Assembly: GCF_000003815.2 (NCBI RefSeq)
Contig: NC_049994.1
Coordinates: forward strand, 16,749,280 to 16,813,279
From: Branchiostoma floridae
Taxonomy: Eukaryota > Chordata > Leptocardii > Amphioxiformes > Branchiostomatidae
Length of the DNA stretch: 64,000 nt
Reading direction: 5' to 3'
The position numbers and the translations under genes were made by a program. Below, piece after piece: positions 19,355 to 31,912 of the stretch (positions are counted from its first letter, which is position 1; each line of letters starts with the position of its first letter). Below the pieces are notes generated by a model. It saw only the letters and a program-made list of their open reading frames with translations. It was not told the origin of the DNA and searched no databases.

Positions 19355-19935
19355 CGGAACAAGTCTAAATATATGTCGTGTGATAAGATAAAAACTATGA
19401 ATATACAATGTATTCTTATAGAATGCAACGCTAGTTAACAGGAAGTTCCTTTCGGAACATGAATGGGTTTTGTAGGTGTAAGTTCTAATTTATCCTTTAT
19501 TGCTTTTTTTACTTTTTAACAAGTCTAAATATAGATCGCTCGATAAGGTAAAAACTATGACTTAAATGTATTGTGATAGAATAAGACGTTAGCAGGAATT
19601 TCCTTTCGAAACATGAATGGGTTTTGTAGGTCAAGTTCAAATTTATCCTTTATTTTTTTTAAACAATTCTAAATATATATCGCTCGATAAGATAAAAACT
19701 ATGAATATACAATTTATTGCGATAGAATACGACACTGACAGGAAGTTCCTTTCGAAACATGAATGGGCTTTGTAGGTCAAGTTGAAATTTATCCTTTATT
19801 GCTTTTTTATTTTTCATCAAGTCTAAATATATATCGCTGGATAAGATAAAAACTATGAATTAGATGTATTGTGATAGAATACGACGTTAGCAGGAATGTG
19901 CTTTTGTAGGGTTTGTGGGGTTTTGTAGGTGAAGA
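19355..19935 (+). repeat. Tandem array, about four units of 145-160 bp
   Basis: AAGTCTAAATATA starts near 19361, 19521, 19665 and 19819. Each is followed by TCGCTCGATAAGATAAAAAC, GTTCCTTTCGAAACATGAAT, GGGTTTTGTAGGT and ATTTATCCTTTATTGC. It begins about 250 bp after the previous, unrelated array ends. Confidence 0.85.
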
Positions 19936-20429
19936 CGTCCAAGTTTATCCATTTTCGGAACTTAAAGTTTATTCTTTGTCGTTCGTCGTTCTGCAGTTTA
20001 ATGTAATGTTCTGGTCTAAAGCATTCAATCAAAGAGTTTGACGCATTTTCTGCCTCCCGCTTCCAGCGACAAGTCACAATTGATCACACAGACTCAATTA
20101 TCGCAACCCATTTTGCAGTTCATATAGTCGGGGTCAATCGGTCTATTTCAAATTAATTAAGTATCGACTTTTCAGCACTTCTGTTTTGAGAAGCAATTGA
20201 CATTCCCGTCATCACTTTGCACAGCAGTCCTTATGAGATCCCAGTGATTGATCCGTGTCCCCTGGGAGTAGGCCCGACGTTTATGACTGCATGTTGGAGT
20301 CTGTCGTTATGTGCTCGTTACAGCGGATTATGTGTGTGCAGGGGCGCGGGGAGCTGTGAACCACAGTTAGGGGGACACGGTAAACTGCAAACGTTCTAAT
20401 TTTAACTCACGCAAAATATCAACAGACGA

Positions 20430-20545
20430 TTATCTCTCTATATCTATCTATCTATATATCTATATGTGTATATATATCTACATAAATGAATATAAAAGAA
20501 TGAATATCTGTCTCTATCCCACTCTCTCTCTTTCTCCTCTCTTTT

Positions 20546-20631
<86 letters not shown>

Positions 20632-20635
20632 CATC
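20430..20635. repeat. CT/TA microsatellite
   Basis: A TATCTATC run is followed by a CTCTCT run and then a pure TA run of roughly 65 bases ending near 20629. The isoleucine/tyrosine open frames on both strands are artefacts of the repeat. The TA tract is likely to be polymorphic and could form cruciforms. Confidence 0.95.
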
Positions 20636-20639
20636 TTCA

Positions 20640-23140
20640 GCGTCTGTCACTAGAGTTGTAGAAACTAATTGTATACCTGGATGTCTTACCTTCATAAACG
20701 TATACATTTAGTTCTATATTTTGTTACATTTACATTAAGTATGTACATAACAAAACTCTCAATGGATCAAGAGAGAAAACATTTATACTGGCTATATGAG
20801 ATAGTGCCTGCATTGTGTAGGGAAGTCGCTGGCATTAAGAATTGCTTCCATATAATGCCTATGCAAGTTTAGATATGTAGTCCAGTGATCCACTGCTGGT
20901 CAGCTTTCCGTCTCATGTACGGACGCCACCTAGGGACTAAAGCGTGCTTAACACCTGACCGGTCCTGGTAAATGTTTGATGAGCTTAGTAACTAAGTCAT
21001 TGATACTATAAATCAGCATCACCATCATTGGCACGTGATGTATGTAACCAACTACGCCCAAGTGTATTCAGTACGTACGTAAAGCAGTTGTACATTTGCC
21101 ATCGATGAAAGTTCTTATATCTGTGTAAGCTCATTTGGTACCAAGGAATAGAGCTACTAGTAAGTAAGGGTCGACATTCAAACGCAACAAAAGCTATCAG
21201 AATTTAGTTTTCCTATAAAGCTTCAATTAAAAAAGACTGTCTAGATACCTGTAAAGCTTGTTAATTGTTTATGATGATTGGTTTATTCAGGAAACATATA
21301 CACTATGTACAAGGCCTCGCAGCAACCTCAGTTACCTGAATTATGCTTGTGCATATATAACATGATCACACTTACAATTTTGCAAAAAAAAAAAATAATT
21401 TAAAAGCTTAATTACAGAATTAGTTTCAAACTCAGCATATAAACAGAATACAATTGCCTGATAGAATGGCACACAATAGTAGCTGTTCGAATGTCCAAAT
21501 AGTCTATAGTCCATAACATTTTAAGTGTTGTTTAGCAGCTGCACCATGTACGGAATCGGGCTCCTTTTGTACTTGACAGTTCGCGCATAGACAGGGTCTA
21601 GCAGGTGAGAAGCCCTGGTCCGTTTATTTGACCATACACAACAGAAACCAATCATTGGGTAGCCAACTGAGTAACTACACTCACTCACTCACTCCTGCGA
21701 GCTTGCTCGGAATCTCCAGATATGCAGGGGAGACGAGAAACCAGTAAAGCTTTTCGTGGATCTTCCCCAAACTGAGATTATACATGTACATATGATTTTA
21801 TTACAATTACTCTTGATAATAACATACATACATAGCTGGGAATGGCGTCTATTCTTTCTTTCTTTGTTTATTAATCTCAAGACAAGTGGGTAGCCCCTTC
21901 AACATGAACAACAAAACAAAATGTGTTGCAATGATTCAGTAAGACAACCAGTGGACAACATACAGTATTTACAAGTAAACCGAGGCATCATGAACAAAAT
22001 CAGCTTCTGTCCCGAAGCGAACGACTAAGGGTTCATCTGAGGACATACACACCCGCTATTCTTCAAAAGAAATCACGCAATCAGCCAAAGCCCGGAGACC
22101 TGTTTCCCAATCCGGCGGTATTACCCCCAGAGCTTAGTTCTCCCTCCCACAAATTTGCAGCCTAAGCACAAGAACGTGACTGACTTGATGAACACTAGTA
22201 CAAATGGGAGGCTGCTTTGTTCGATGATCCCTGCTGACGTTAGGTATTGGTGAGATAACTGGGTTGTCCGCCAGGCCATTTCGGCGGAACCAAAGTTTGT
22301 ATGGTAGTGGATGAAGTGTGATTATGTTGAATTGTATTGGCGACAAAGCAGAGATTGTGGTCGGTACGTGAACAAATCAGTCAACCAGACCATCTCAGAG
22401 GGATGAAAATACATCGTCAGGTCCGGTTTAGACTTTTAACTCTATAGATCAAGCTGATGCCTATATAAATCTAGAAAGGTTTTACTGCAGAGACCATATA
22501 CACAGGTTAATGCTGGGGTAGTTCTTGTACGTAGCATTCTGTGCTGAATAAGTAAAGAAGTTTTTATATCACTGAAATAGTCTTGAATGTTTGCATTTGT
22601 GCGTGGGTGTTTGTATACATAAGAAGAATGGTAATGTCATTTGAAGCTCCAGAGAAAATCTCTTGTACCAATCTTTTGTAAATCTAATACCAACTGCGAG
22701 AGAGACCCAGCATTTACGTATCTTTATCTATCGCTTTGCGACAATGTTAAAACATTTCGACAGATTGATCATGCAATATCAAGTTGTCTTTAAGCCTATT
22801 GAACGAGTGTTATGAAATATCGACCATTTAGCATCACAGAAAACCACGGGGCATAAAGCGTGCGCTGAAGATTGAGGCTACCCTAAAGGGACGACAGAAT
22901 GTGTCGATATGTCATAATATAGTAGGGAAAAGATGATTAACCCAGACCTCTGACCTGAGAAACGGGTCAGCAGTTTTGTATTCTGATACAGTGTACTTCG
23001 TGAAACTAAATTCATTTGACTTTGTGGGTCTCATCTATGGGTCATCTTTGTGGAAGTGGCTAGAGAGATGCCTGTCATATCTGTCTATATATCAGGATAG
23101 ATGTATTAGTCAGCAAGTCAAACAAGACACGTGAGTAGTA
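20640..23140. other. Intergenic; possible retroelement ends only
   Basis: No gene was recognised. Stretches beginning TTTATTCAGGAAACATATAC (near 21285) and TTTGTTTATTAATCTCAAGA (near 21863) look like minus-strand retroelement 3' ends. An ACTCACTCACTC run is at about 21675. Confidence 0.4.
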
Positions 23141-23142
23141 TG

Positions 23143-23576
23143 GTTAGGCCACAGCAAGTACATTTTATGCATTACATCAGTGCTCTAATTAATTTTCGCC
23201 TTAAATTTCTTCTTCGGAGATGGTTAGAGCTATGACGAGAAAGTATCAAAACTGAAAAACATGTTGTGATGTAGCCTAATGATTGTAATTGTAGAAGAGA
23301 CACTAGCGAGGTTGCCTTAACTGTAGATGTTGTAGATGTAAAACTAGTTGGATAGTTAAGGTATAGTAAAAGTTGGATCACTTCGGAAGTAATGGATGTA
23401 GTTGCCAAATTTGGCGGTCTACCATACTAAATGTAATTTTACTACACATGAGTTCACTTCTTGAATACAGGGATGAATGCCTTGTTGGCCGTGCTACTAT
23501 GTTATGTCACTTAAATTCTTGTTTCAACGTATATGATGCCATCCATCAAATGTACTTGCTGTGGCCTTAGTTAGGA
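23143..23576. mobile_element. TIR element with GGCCACAGCAAGTACATTT ends (about 430 bp)
   Basis: The left TTAGGCCACAGCAAGTACAT is mirrored by the right ATGTACTTGCTGTGGCCTTA. No transposase is inside. A related single end (TTAGGCTACAGCAAGTA with CGGATGACATCC) occurs at about 50733-50775. Confidence 0.65.
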
Positions 23577-24023
23577 AAAAGGAAGTCAAGTTACACTTAA
23601 CGTATTCACCCTGACTGCTAAAGGGCATACGGGTCACAAAGGGAAGTCTTAGGGGGGCCTAATGAATCAGTATTGACAGACTCCCCCCTAGTATCAGTAA
23701 CATTACTTTCTTCTTATGACTTGAAAGGATCCCAGATTTGCGTGCCATTTATCTAACTTACCAAGTAGATTGCATTGGGTACTTGCAAACTCCCAGCAGA
23801 AATAAATCCATGATCTTCGATAAGACGCCTTTCTTGTGGGCGATCCTTGGAGACACATGTCGTTAATTGTCTTCGATCTCGGCAGAAATGAATTAAAGCT
23901 TTCGTCGGCGAACCAAGGCCGCTTGTGCACTTCTGATCGGTATTTGCTCTAGGAATGAATGGATTCCTCTGAACCTAACAATGTCATCATAGAATTATAA
24001 ATTCTTTTCTTCAGGAAGTCAGT

Positions 24024-24312
24024 AGTCTGGCATCCATCCTATTCTATCTTTCGTTCGCTCCTCTGATGTAGAAATGGTTTATTGACTTAAATAATTTTTC
24101 AGCTCAAAAGGCTGAATCGTCATTTTTTTCACTATGGACAAATAGTCAGGATTTCAAACGCTAGTTTAACATCATTAGAAGAAGCGAGAAGAAGCCGAAC
24201 TAGCTGTGTTAGACAAGATTTGTGATACTTTTATATGTACATATGTTTTGAATTGTTGTGACCTGTACTTAGCTCGGTTAGGCAAAACTGTACAATAAAG
24301 GTCTTTCATTAA
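24024..24312 (+). mobile_element. Composite of a TIR-element end and a retrotransposon 3' tail
   Basis: 24024-24065 resembles the left end of the element at 30163-30497 (TAGTCTGGCATCCATCC...TTCGCTCC). 24180-24312 carries GCGAGAAGAAGCCGAAC and GTGACCTGTACTTAGCTCGG then ACAATAAAGGTC. This tail recurs at 30243-30375 (minus), 31800-31910 (plus) and 58595-58662 (plus), which fits a non-LTR element 3' end. Confidence 0.55.
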
Positions 24313-27100
24313 AGCGTCCGGGTGACAAGATAACATCTAGTTCATTGAGATATTTGATTCGTGAGTGGAAAAGTGAATGAATGACACTAATAACAGAATT
24401 CACTACACAAATTACAAATTACACGTCCTCACTCAGGAGCTTCACACAGTAAGGTAAGGTGCTTGTTGTGAAACGAGCAGTCCTACATCTGATCTGAGAG
24501 AATTTTTCGTTATGAGTGAACTGGAGCAGAATGAGGTTGGATACCAGGCTCGGAAGGAAGAAGTTACTAAATGAAATTAAACCAAAAGCGTCATGTCTTA
24601 CCTTTTCATGTATAGTTCTTATCCCATATAATTTTACCCTTCGTCCATCATTAAACAAGAGGGTGTGTAAGGTGGGGGTAAAAGTCTTCTTGTGCTCGCA
24701 GAAGGAATTCGTGCTCGAGAAACTGAAATAATATACAGTACATCAATCGTTATCTTTTAGTCTCTTCCTTCTGATATTCCTCAATTGGTTTCATCCGTCT
24801 CCGGTTGCCCCTTGTTATATTTTTCTTTGCCAGTGCAATCATCATAAAAGAAGAAATATTTCACTCGCATTCCATGGTTGTTTCTTTTAGGTGTTCGTGA
24901 TTGATTGTACAATAAACGTGCCTTGTTTCCTCTTGATTGTTTTACGTCATTCATCATCTGTTTTATGTCAGTCGTGTCTTAATACGTAATTGTTGGGAGA
25001 GACCAAATATAACAAGCATTTCATTTTGCTTGATCCGCAACAAACAAATAAGATATGAAATAGATATTGCTGCATTAAACTGCCCCGTACCTCCCTACCC
25101 AAGATGCCAACACAGGAAAACACCACACACTGTTTAGGGGGAGCCGTCTGCTACAGGCACGGCACGGTATGGAATCTAATGAAAAACTTAAATTTTCATC
25201 CGCTAAAAACACAGTAGTGTATCGAAACATGTTGCAATAGACAGCTTTTATTACATGAAAACACTCCGAAATTAATGTAATAACAGTCGACGCAAATTAT
25301 GAAGCCAATGGACTACATTGTTTGCGGGCTAGGCACCCCCCCCCCCCAAAATAGCCTTCCGTGACAAAGGCCCAAAATAGTCGTACGTCCCGTACACCAG
25401 AGCCTAATGCAAACAATATCTCCCCTGGGATTTCTTGCTAAAATTAAACAACGATAATCTCGAGAAGTTCTTCCGTAGTAGCTGTCGTGCCTGGAAGCAA
25501 GGCCTCGAATCAACCTTCAGTCCTCCTTTGTCTCCTTACAACACCTGCTGTCCACCTGTCCTCATTAATCAACACTGACAACAGTCACCTGTGCATAACT
25601 CAAACACATACTGTGTTAATTCAGAAAGAGAATTTCACGCTAATGACTTCGTCAACCGCTAGAAATTAGTATTTTCATTTTGGTCTAAATTTTCCCCGTG
25701 TCTTCTACACCACCTAACTGGTTACCTAAGTGGCATGGTAAGCTCTATGTATCATTATCCTTGGATATATTCCTACATGAATACATTTTGACCTAACCTT
25801 GGCCTGATGCTGACATATCTTTCTACATTTCATGATGTATTATCATTGAAGGACCCGTTAATATCGTGCTAGCAGAATGATGCCATCCCATGGCAATAGC
25901 CATCCCTGGTGCCATCTGGGTTTTCTGCCGGCCACTCATTCATCTTCGCTAGCATCTAACACCAGCGGGGTGATCAGTAGCTATATGAGAAGACCTACGG
26001 ATGGAAAGGAGACGCCCGCAATAACCCGGAGTCAATTGGTTGATTGTCTAGTCATAAGGTTCTTCTGTTCTCGCTTAGGCCATACGGTATTAGGAAAATG
26101 ACAAAAAGAAACAGTTTCCTTGGTTCATACTTAGGAACTAATAACGCAAAAATAGAATAAGTTTCTCTCAGTTTGACTTCTTGGTGTACACTTCTAAGTT
26201 TCCTTTTTTTTCGAATGGCATGTAGCTTGTAGCTACTGCTTGGCATCAAAGAGAAGTTACGTCATATGTTTTGACAAGAAGGATGTTTTTGAGCACGCAA
26301 GCGTAGCCCAGGCAAATAATCCCTTGTACTCGTGAGGATTTAAGAGAAACCTACACTGATAGCATGCGTGTATGATACGTTAAAGCCAATTATGGTCATT
26401 GAAAACTTAATCCTGTACCGCCATCTTAGATGATTGTAACGTAATCCTATACCGCCATCTTAGATAATCCTCTTAATCATGGACATTTGTACACTAGATT
26501 CAAATTCGCTTGGTAATTATATAATGGAGAAAGTAAAGCGAGTATCGAAACTTTTCATGGTCGTGATCGCCACATTGAGAGAGGATACACAAACAATGAG
26601 ACTCAATTTGCGTACAGGCATACCGGGGAAAGATTCAGGAAACATATTACTTCAGAAATCATACTTTACTTCTTGTATCATCTTCCAATAATGAAATCAA
26701 CGGTCACACAAATCCAATTTTAGTCAGGTAAGTTTAGTCGCTGTGCGGTCGCTTATCGATCATCGTCTAGTAGAAAGGAGTTTATAGCTCTTAGTGACGC
26801 CATCATGACATCATAATAATTTGCATGAATTATCTTTATGCAATAAGGTACTACCTGAAAAGAATCGAGGCCCACGTATTATTCGAAATGGTATTTTCAG
26901 AGTTCCAAAAAATACCCCCCAAAAGCCACCTCTCTTTAGGGCTTTAGATAGTTTGCGACAGTTTGTTGAAACATTTGTATAGTAGAATTCATTATTACTA
27001 CATGTATATCTATTTCATAGATTTAGACTCCACAATGTATGTGTGTTGTTAAGTTGATTTATCTTGATTTCAACGTTACATTGATTATGATATCTGTTCT
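24313..27100. other. Intergenic, no gene recognised
   Basis: Only short unsupported frames are seen. There is a C run of about 13 at 25328 and a short repeat TACCGCCATCTTAGAT (near 26416 and 26452). Confidence 0.4.
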
Positions 27101-27111
27101 TGTATTTATGT

Positions 27112-27250
27112 ATACAGTGGAAGCCAGTTTCCACTGTATTATGATTTGACGTATCATTGTTATGTTTAAGGTATGGCGGCTTCGAAAAGGTGTCTTTTGA
27201 CACCTGTTCCGCCATACCCTCCAGTGTGGAGAATCCAAATAAATAAATAA
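27112..27250. repeat. Two adjacent hairpins followed by an AAATA tail
   Basis: Hairpin 1 is ATACAGTGGAA - GCCAGT - TTCCACTGTAT. Hairpin 2 has GGTATGGCGG and CCGCCATACC (about 27170-27218), enclosing a second pair AGGTGTC/GACACCT. AAATAAATAAATAAATAG follows. The arrangement suggests the structured 3' end of a retroelement, although a folded RNA cannot be excluded. Confidence 0.55.
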
Positions 27251-28155
27251 ATAGAAGAAGAAGAAGCCGCTAAAAGTTCAAACGTATTCTAATACTTACC
27301 GCACCTAATGGGCCGTTTTACGGCGTCGTAAAAGCCAATGGTGCAGCGCATTCTATTGAGTTTCTGCGACCTTATTAGTTGAAGATTACAGATGAGGGCA
27401 TGGAAACTATTTCGTGGTTAAAAGTTGGTAACAGCCCATGCGTGATATTGAAGCAAATCATGAAGAAGGTCAACGCCCCGAGGCGACGACTATAAAAGTG
27501 AAATATTCCCTAATATATAGGAGGAGCAATCAAGTTAAAGACGAACAGCACTTCATATGGCGATATATCTTGCGGAGTGGGTTGATTAACGCAGTTGAAC
27601 GTTCCCTGCCTTTGGCAAGGACTAACAAACGTTATTAACGGCGTCTGCTTAGAGGGAGTTGTATTAAAAGGCAATGACTGATGATGGTGCATATACAACA
27701 GTCGCATGCAAACTGCTTTGACGTCAGGATGCGGAAAGTCTCATTCGTCTGGCACAATTTTCTTGTATTTTGCTGTATTTTGCCATTAATACAGGTATAA
27801 CCGGTATCACATTGCATGGGTGAACTTTATCATACAGTACCACACGGGACTAAAGCTGCCAGCTGCCAAGTTCATACTGCACCACTTATTTCGTATGAAA
27901 TATTGAACCGCCAATTTCTCCAGTGATTGAGAAGATTCGCTTCATAAACTTCTGTCCACAACAATCACAAGAAAGTTGCAATGTATCTTTTGCCAGTGTC
28001 AAAAAGTGATATCGTGTTTTTGTAGGGCCCTACCGTCTAACTTGGAAAAAACATTAATGGTTCTTGGTGAGAGACCAATGTGCAGATGTTGGCACATTGG
28101 CGCACCAAATCCGTACTGTGTTTTTGGCACACAATTAGATTAGCCGAAGAGGCTT
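27251..28155. other. No gene seen
   Basis: There are short open frames on both strands without supporting signals. Confidence 0.4.
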
Positions 28156-28159
28156 GGTG

Positions 28160-28302
28160 GGCGTCACTCCAGCGTCAGGAAAAGCTATACGAAGTGCCTC
28201 CTTTCCCAAGGGCACAACGTCGTGGCATGGTGGGTATCGAACTCGAAACCTTTCGATTCCGAGCCAAACACTCTACCAGTTACGCCACACTAACGCCACT
28301 TC
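28160..28302 (-). mobile_element. tRNA-derived SINE, minus strand
   Basis: On the minus strand the head reads TGGCGTAACTGGTAGAGTGT (A box) and GGTTTCGAGTTCGATACCCA (B box). It is followed by the TGCCCTTGGGAAAGG body shared with 12052-12300 and 61227-61410. The open frame on the plus strand (28080-28352) is a by-product. Confidence 0.75.
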
Positions 28303-29064
28303 TAACTTGGAAAGCTGATAATTATTTGTGTGTGCGTGATGTGCTCTGTTGAGAAGTTTAACCGTTGATAAAAATATATGCTTAATTAAAAGTATCGCCC
28401 ATCAAACCCGTCAGTTAGCAATGGATGATGTGACATTACATTTTGATTTTAATTTTGAATTTAATTTTGGGGTGACAACCATCTTGCTCCCCTCTTAATC
28501 ATAAACGTATTAAATGAATGAATTAATGACTGGGTTTTATTGCTCAACAATCACACAAGGTACAATGTACGGCAACCAATAACCGCTAATAGCTATGTAG
28601 ACAATCGTACTACAAGGCTACATACAGAACAGCAAAATATTATCAATAACAGTACAGTCATGTATGAGTGATCTGGTCTCGCATTTGGAATACAGTATAA
28701 AGAAACTGACCTGCGTAGGTGGATATATGAGTCGAACACGATAGCAGTATATTGAAAATATCGTTCTGTGTACCAGTACGAGAGAGGTGTGTTTTCGTTC
28801 TGATAGTTTAGAATGAGAATAGAAATAATTCAATGCCGTACATGCATAACGAAGACTTCATCTCAGTCTGAGGCTCTTTACATTTTCAAATTTTATTGCA
28901 TTAGAATGGATTACCTACAAGAGAGCCCGAAAGCTACTTGTTGCTCCATGGAGAGCAAAGTGATTTGGGTAATAGCTAAGTGCATTTGCCGTAAGTATAA
29001 TTCTCGTCATTAGTCCTGCCACTTTCCAATAAGACTTCTCCTGAACTGAAATATATCTTACCAC
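28303..29064. other. No gene seen
   Basis: A segment starting GGGTTTTATTGCTCAACAAT near 28532 resembles a minus-strand retroelement end. Otherwise it is featureless AT-rich sequence. Confidence 0.4.
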
Positions 29065-29322
29065 TTAAGGTGGCATCTCACCGCACTTGGGGCGCCGGGG
29101 CGGCACTGTGGGGTTCGAAAGATACTCAACGAATTTAAGAGATAAAGAACGAATTTTCTTACGTTTTGTGTATCTTTTTTTTGTCTTCTAAGTCATACTT
29201 GTACGTATTACACAATATCTGAATTAATAAAAACAATCGGCGAAAATAACACAACATTGTCGCGGTGTACGAACCCCGTGGTGCCGCACCGGTGCCGCAG
29301 GTGCAGTGAGATACCACCTTAA
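29065..29322. mobile_element. TTAAGGTG MITE, copy 1 (258 bp)
   Basis: The left end TTAAGGTGGCATCTCACCGC and the right end GTGCAGTGAGATACCACCTT (then AA) are inverted repeats. The interior has GTTCGAAAGATACTCAACGA, ATTACACAATATCTG and CGGTGTACGAACCCC. The same layout is found at 38576, 49124 and 58659. There is no coding capacity. Confidence 0.85.
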
Positions 29323-30162
29323 CTCCTTTATATAATCATAGTGCACACCGTGTAAGCAGATAATGCCCGCGGATGCGGCCTTGAGTTTGCTAAATGGACA
29401 GGCTGATCGGAAGGATTTGGTCCGAAGAGCGCTGGTTCCTATCCATTTATCTCCTGCTAGGAGGAAATGAACCTCCCTGTAGAGAACAATACATTCTACT
29501 CACACAGCAATTTACTGAAGGACACCGCCTGAAAAGAAATGTAGTTTTGATTTAGGCTGTCTTTAGGCTTGCTTCCCGAACGTGTTTCCATTATAGAATG
29601 GGGCTAATGCAGAGGGGCATAAGGGAACATAAATATTACTACTCTTTGACAAAAAAAGTCTACCAAATCAATTTGACTTCAGGTCATTACAGGCAGTTGA
29701 AGTGTGCGATTTCTGAGCTGACATAGAAACGCAGCGATTAGCATACATTGCATGCGTTTGTATAGAATAGATAAACAAGAATCAACCTTTTCCACATTGT
29801 GTTTTGCCTTGTCTCTTGTCCCACTTTTTATAATACCCTTCCTCGCAATGCATTGAAGTAACTTGCATGCTAATCTAAAGTGGTTGTCATCTTTCGTCTG
29901 GATTTGAAAGCATCTCTTCAGTAACACCGCAGACCTTTCTATTGAAATGGCCTTGCTAGCAAAAGCTCACATTGTTCGTCTGCGGCCACCTTACCAATTC
30001 TGCCATAGTGGGGGTAATCTTTCATTTATTACAGAGCTAGACTAATGTTTTCTTTTGGCGACGCAGGTCATTTGCCCTAAAGCCAGGCAGCGATGGTTCT
30101 TTAAGAGCGTGTCGTCTTGCTTTAAGAACCCACTCAGTCTGGCACCCCATGCAGCCTTGATG
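29323..30162. other. No gene seen
   Basis: Only short frames, none with coding character. Confidence 0.4.
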
Positions 30163-30497
30163 TAGCCTGGATACCGTCCGGAAAGTAGTTCGCTCCGGCG
30201 TTCATTATGTACTATATACAGTCACTTCTAGCTCTGACGTTCATTATATGGATGACGACCTTTATTGTACAGTTTTGCCCAACCGAGCTAAGTACAGGTC
30301 ACAACAAGTCAACATATATACTTATAAAAGAATCACAAATCTAGTCTAACACAAAAGTTCGGCTTCTTCTCGCTTCTTGGTAATGGTGAAAATATAGGAC
30401 TGTATAAACCATATACTGTAACAGTTGCTTCTCTGCTGTGTATAGCAGAAGCGAACACAGGAGCGAACTACTATCCAGATGGTACATAGGTTAGCCT
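30163..30497. mobile_element. TAGCCTGGATACC TIR element with a nested retroelement tail
   Basis: The left TAGCCTGGATACCGTCCGGA and AGTAGTTCGCTCC are mirrored by the right GGAGCGAACTACTATCCAGA and GGTACATAGGTTAGCCT. Inside, 30243-30375 is a minus-strand copy of the tail seen at 24180-24312, so one element sits within the other. Confidence 0.65.
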
Positions 30498-31799
30498 TGA
30501 TGGTTTTAAGTCTACTTTTTCCTTTTTACCTTTGCAAAGAGGTTATGTTTGGCTTTCTTGGTGTATTTATTATCAACATAACTCGAGAGTTTGTGAATGG
30601 ATCTTGATGGAAAGGGATTGGACAGACAAAAGTCAAGTTAACTTATGAACCTCCTGAAGACTTTCTGTGGTACTGCATCGGAACGTCCGATTTCGATATC
30701 TCGTTTTCAGGACATAATGTAGACCTCTTTGAGGATCAGAAACCTTTAAGAAAAGACGTGTTAAGCAAACCAAAGTAGAATAAAGGAAACCCTCAATGTC
30801 TTTATCTAGCTGATTCATTATAAACTTCATGCATCGGTTTCATTAACTCCACATTGCACCATTGATAACTTCTTGCACTTCTAACACTGCTTCTTACAGT
30901 GACTAACAGCAAACACAAAATAATTGGTAGATAGCAATAGTCGTCAAATTCCTCCCAACACAACTCTTCCATCATTGCCATACATGCTGCATGTCTGAAG
31001 GGTCGTGTTATTTTTGGCTGTGCCTGAAGGCAAGAAAGGCGTGCGTATTGAGATTGCCCTTTGTGGTCATTTGTCACTCACCCTATCGACAGGAACATTG
31101 ATTTGTGGTCCAGTGGGTACAAATAACAGTACTTATTTTGTTCCCAAGATTACTACAATACGATGTTCAGCACGATGGAATTCCTAGTCATGGCCAATAA
31201 CTTATCTCTGAAGATTTCGTCGTATAAGTCGTCGCACGTGAAACACTGATAACAAAACGAGACATATATTGAGATAAGGCTGTAAGTCACACATCACGTA
31301 TGGCAGTGTACAAAGCCAAACTAAAGGTCTTAAGACATTACAAGTCTAAATAAACACCAAGGCTTAATTCTTCTTTTATTAAGAACTCTTCTCTACGTTC
31401 AACATATTACCATTGCATTTTGCCATAACATACACCCATGGTCAGAAGCTGGTCACTTCCTGTTTTGGGGTTATCTTGCTTACGTAGAATCTCACGAGAG
31501 TCGATTGTTTAACCATCATGTCCTACAAAGCAAGCACGTTGGCTGGTTCCTTCCCAGAAAATTGATTCTTGGACAAGAGATTTTCTTGGAAGCAAATAAA
31601 AGAAGAAAAAAAGTTCAGTTCAGTTCATCCATCAGATGACGTCATGAATTCCCTTCGAACGGCTCTGTCGCGCATGCCAGGCAAAAAAATACTTAAATTT
31701 CTCTACTACCTCCTAAAAGATGGGAAAGTAAGGCTGTAAATACAGAACAGTAATACCTTTTCAGCATTACCATGAAACCAGAAGAACCGGAAATTCTAT
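30498..31799. other. No gene seen
   Basis: Nothing is recognised apart from a perfect TGACGTCA octamer at 31637-31644. Confidence 0.4.
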
Positions 31800-31912
31800 G
31801 TCAGACTAGATCTATGATACGTTTATATGTATTTTTGCCTTTGTTGTGACCTGTACTTACAGTAGCACGGTCGGGCATAAATGTGAAATGAAGGTCTACA
31901 TTAATTCATTCA
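31800..31912 (+). mobile_element. Retrotransposon 3' tail
   Basis: GACTAGATCTATGATACGTT and TTGTTGTGACCTGTACTTAC are followed by a diverged AATGAAGGTCTACATTAATT tail. It is the third copy of the tail described at 24180-24312. Confidence 0.55.

Noticed and set aside
13035-19935. CRISPR-like repeat arrays
   Set aside because: Units are 130-170 bp and repeat throughout without unique spacers; the genome is eukaryotic.
20452-20661. Isoleucine/tyrosine-rich frames on both strands
   Set aside because: Direct by-product of the TA and CT microsatellite.
28225-28302. Possible tRNA gene on the minus strand
   Set aside because: A and B boxes are present, but the stem pairing is poor and the body matches two other dispersed SINE copies.
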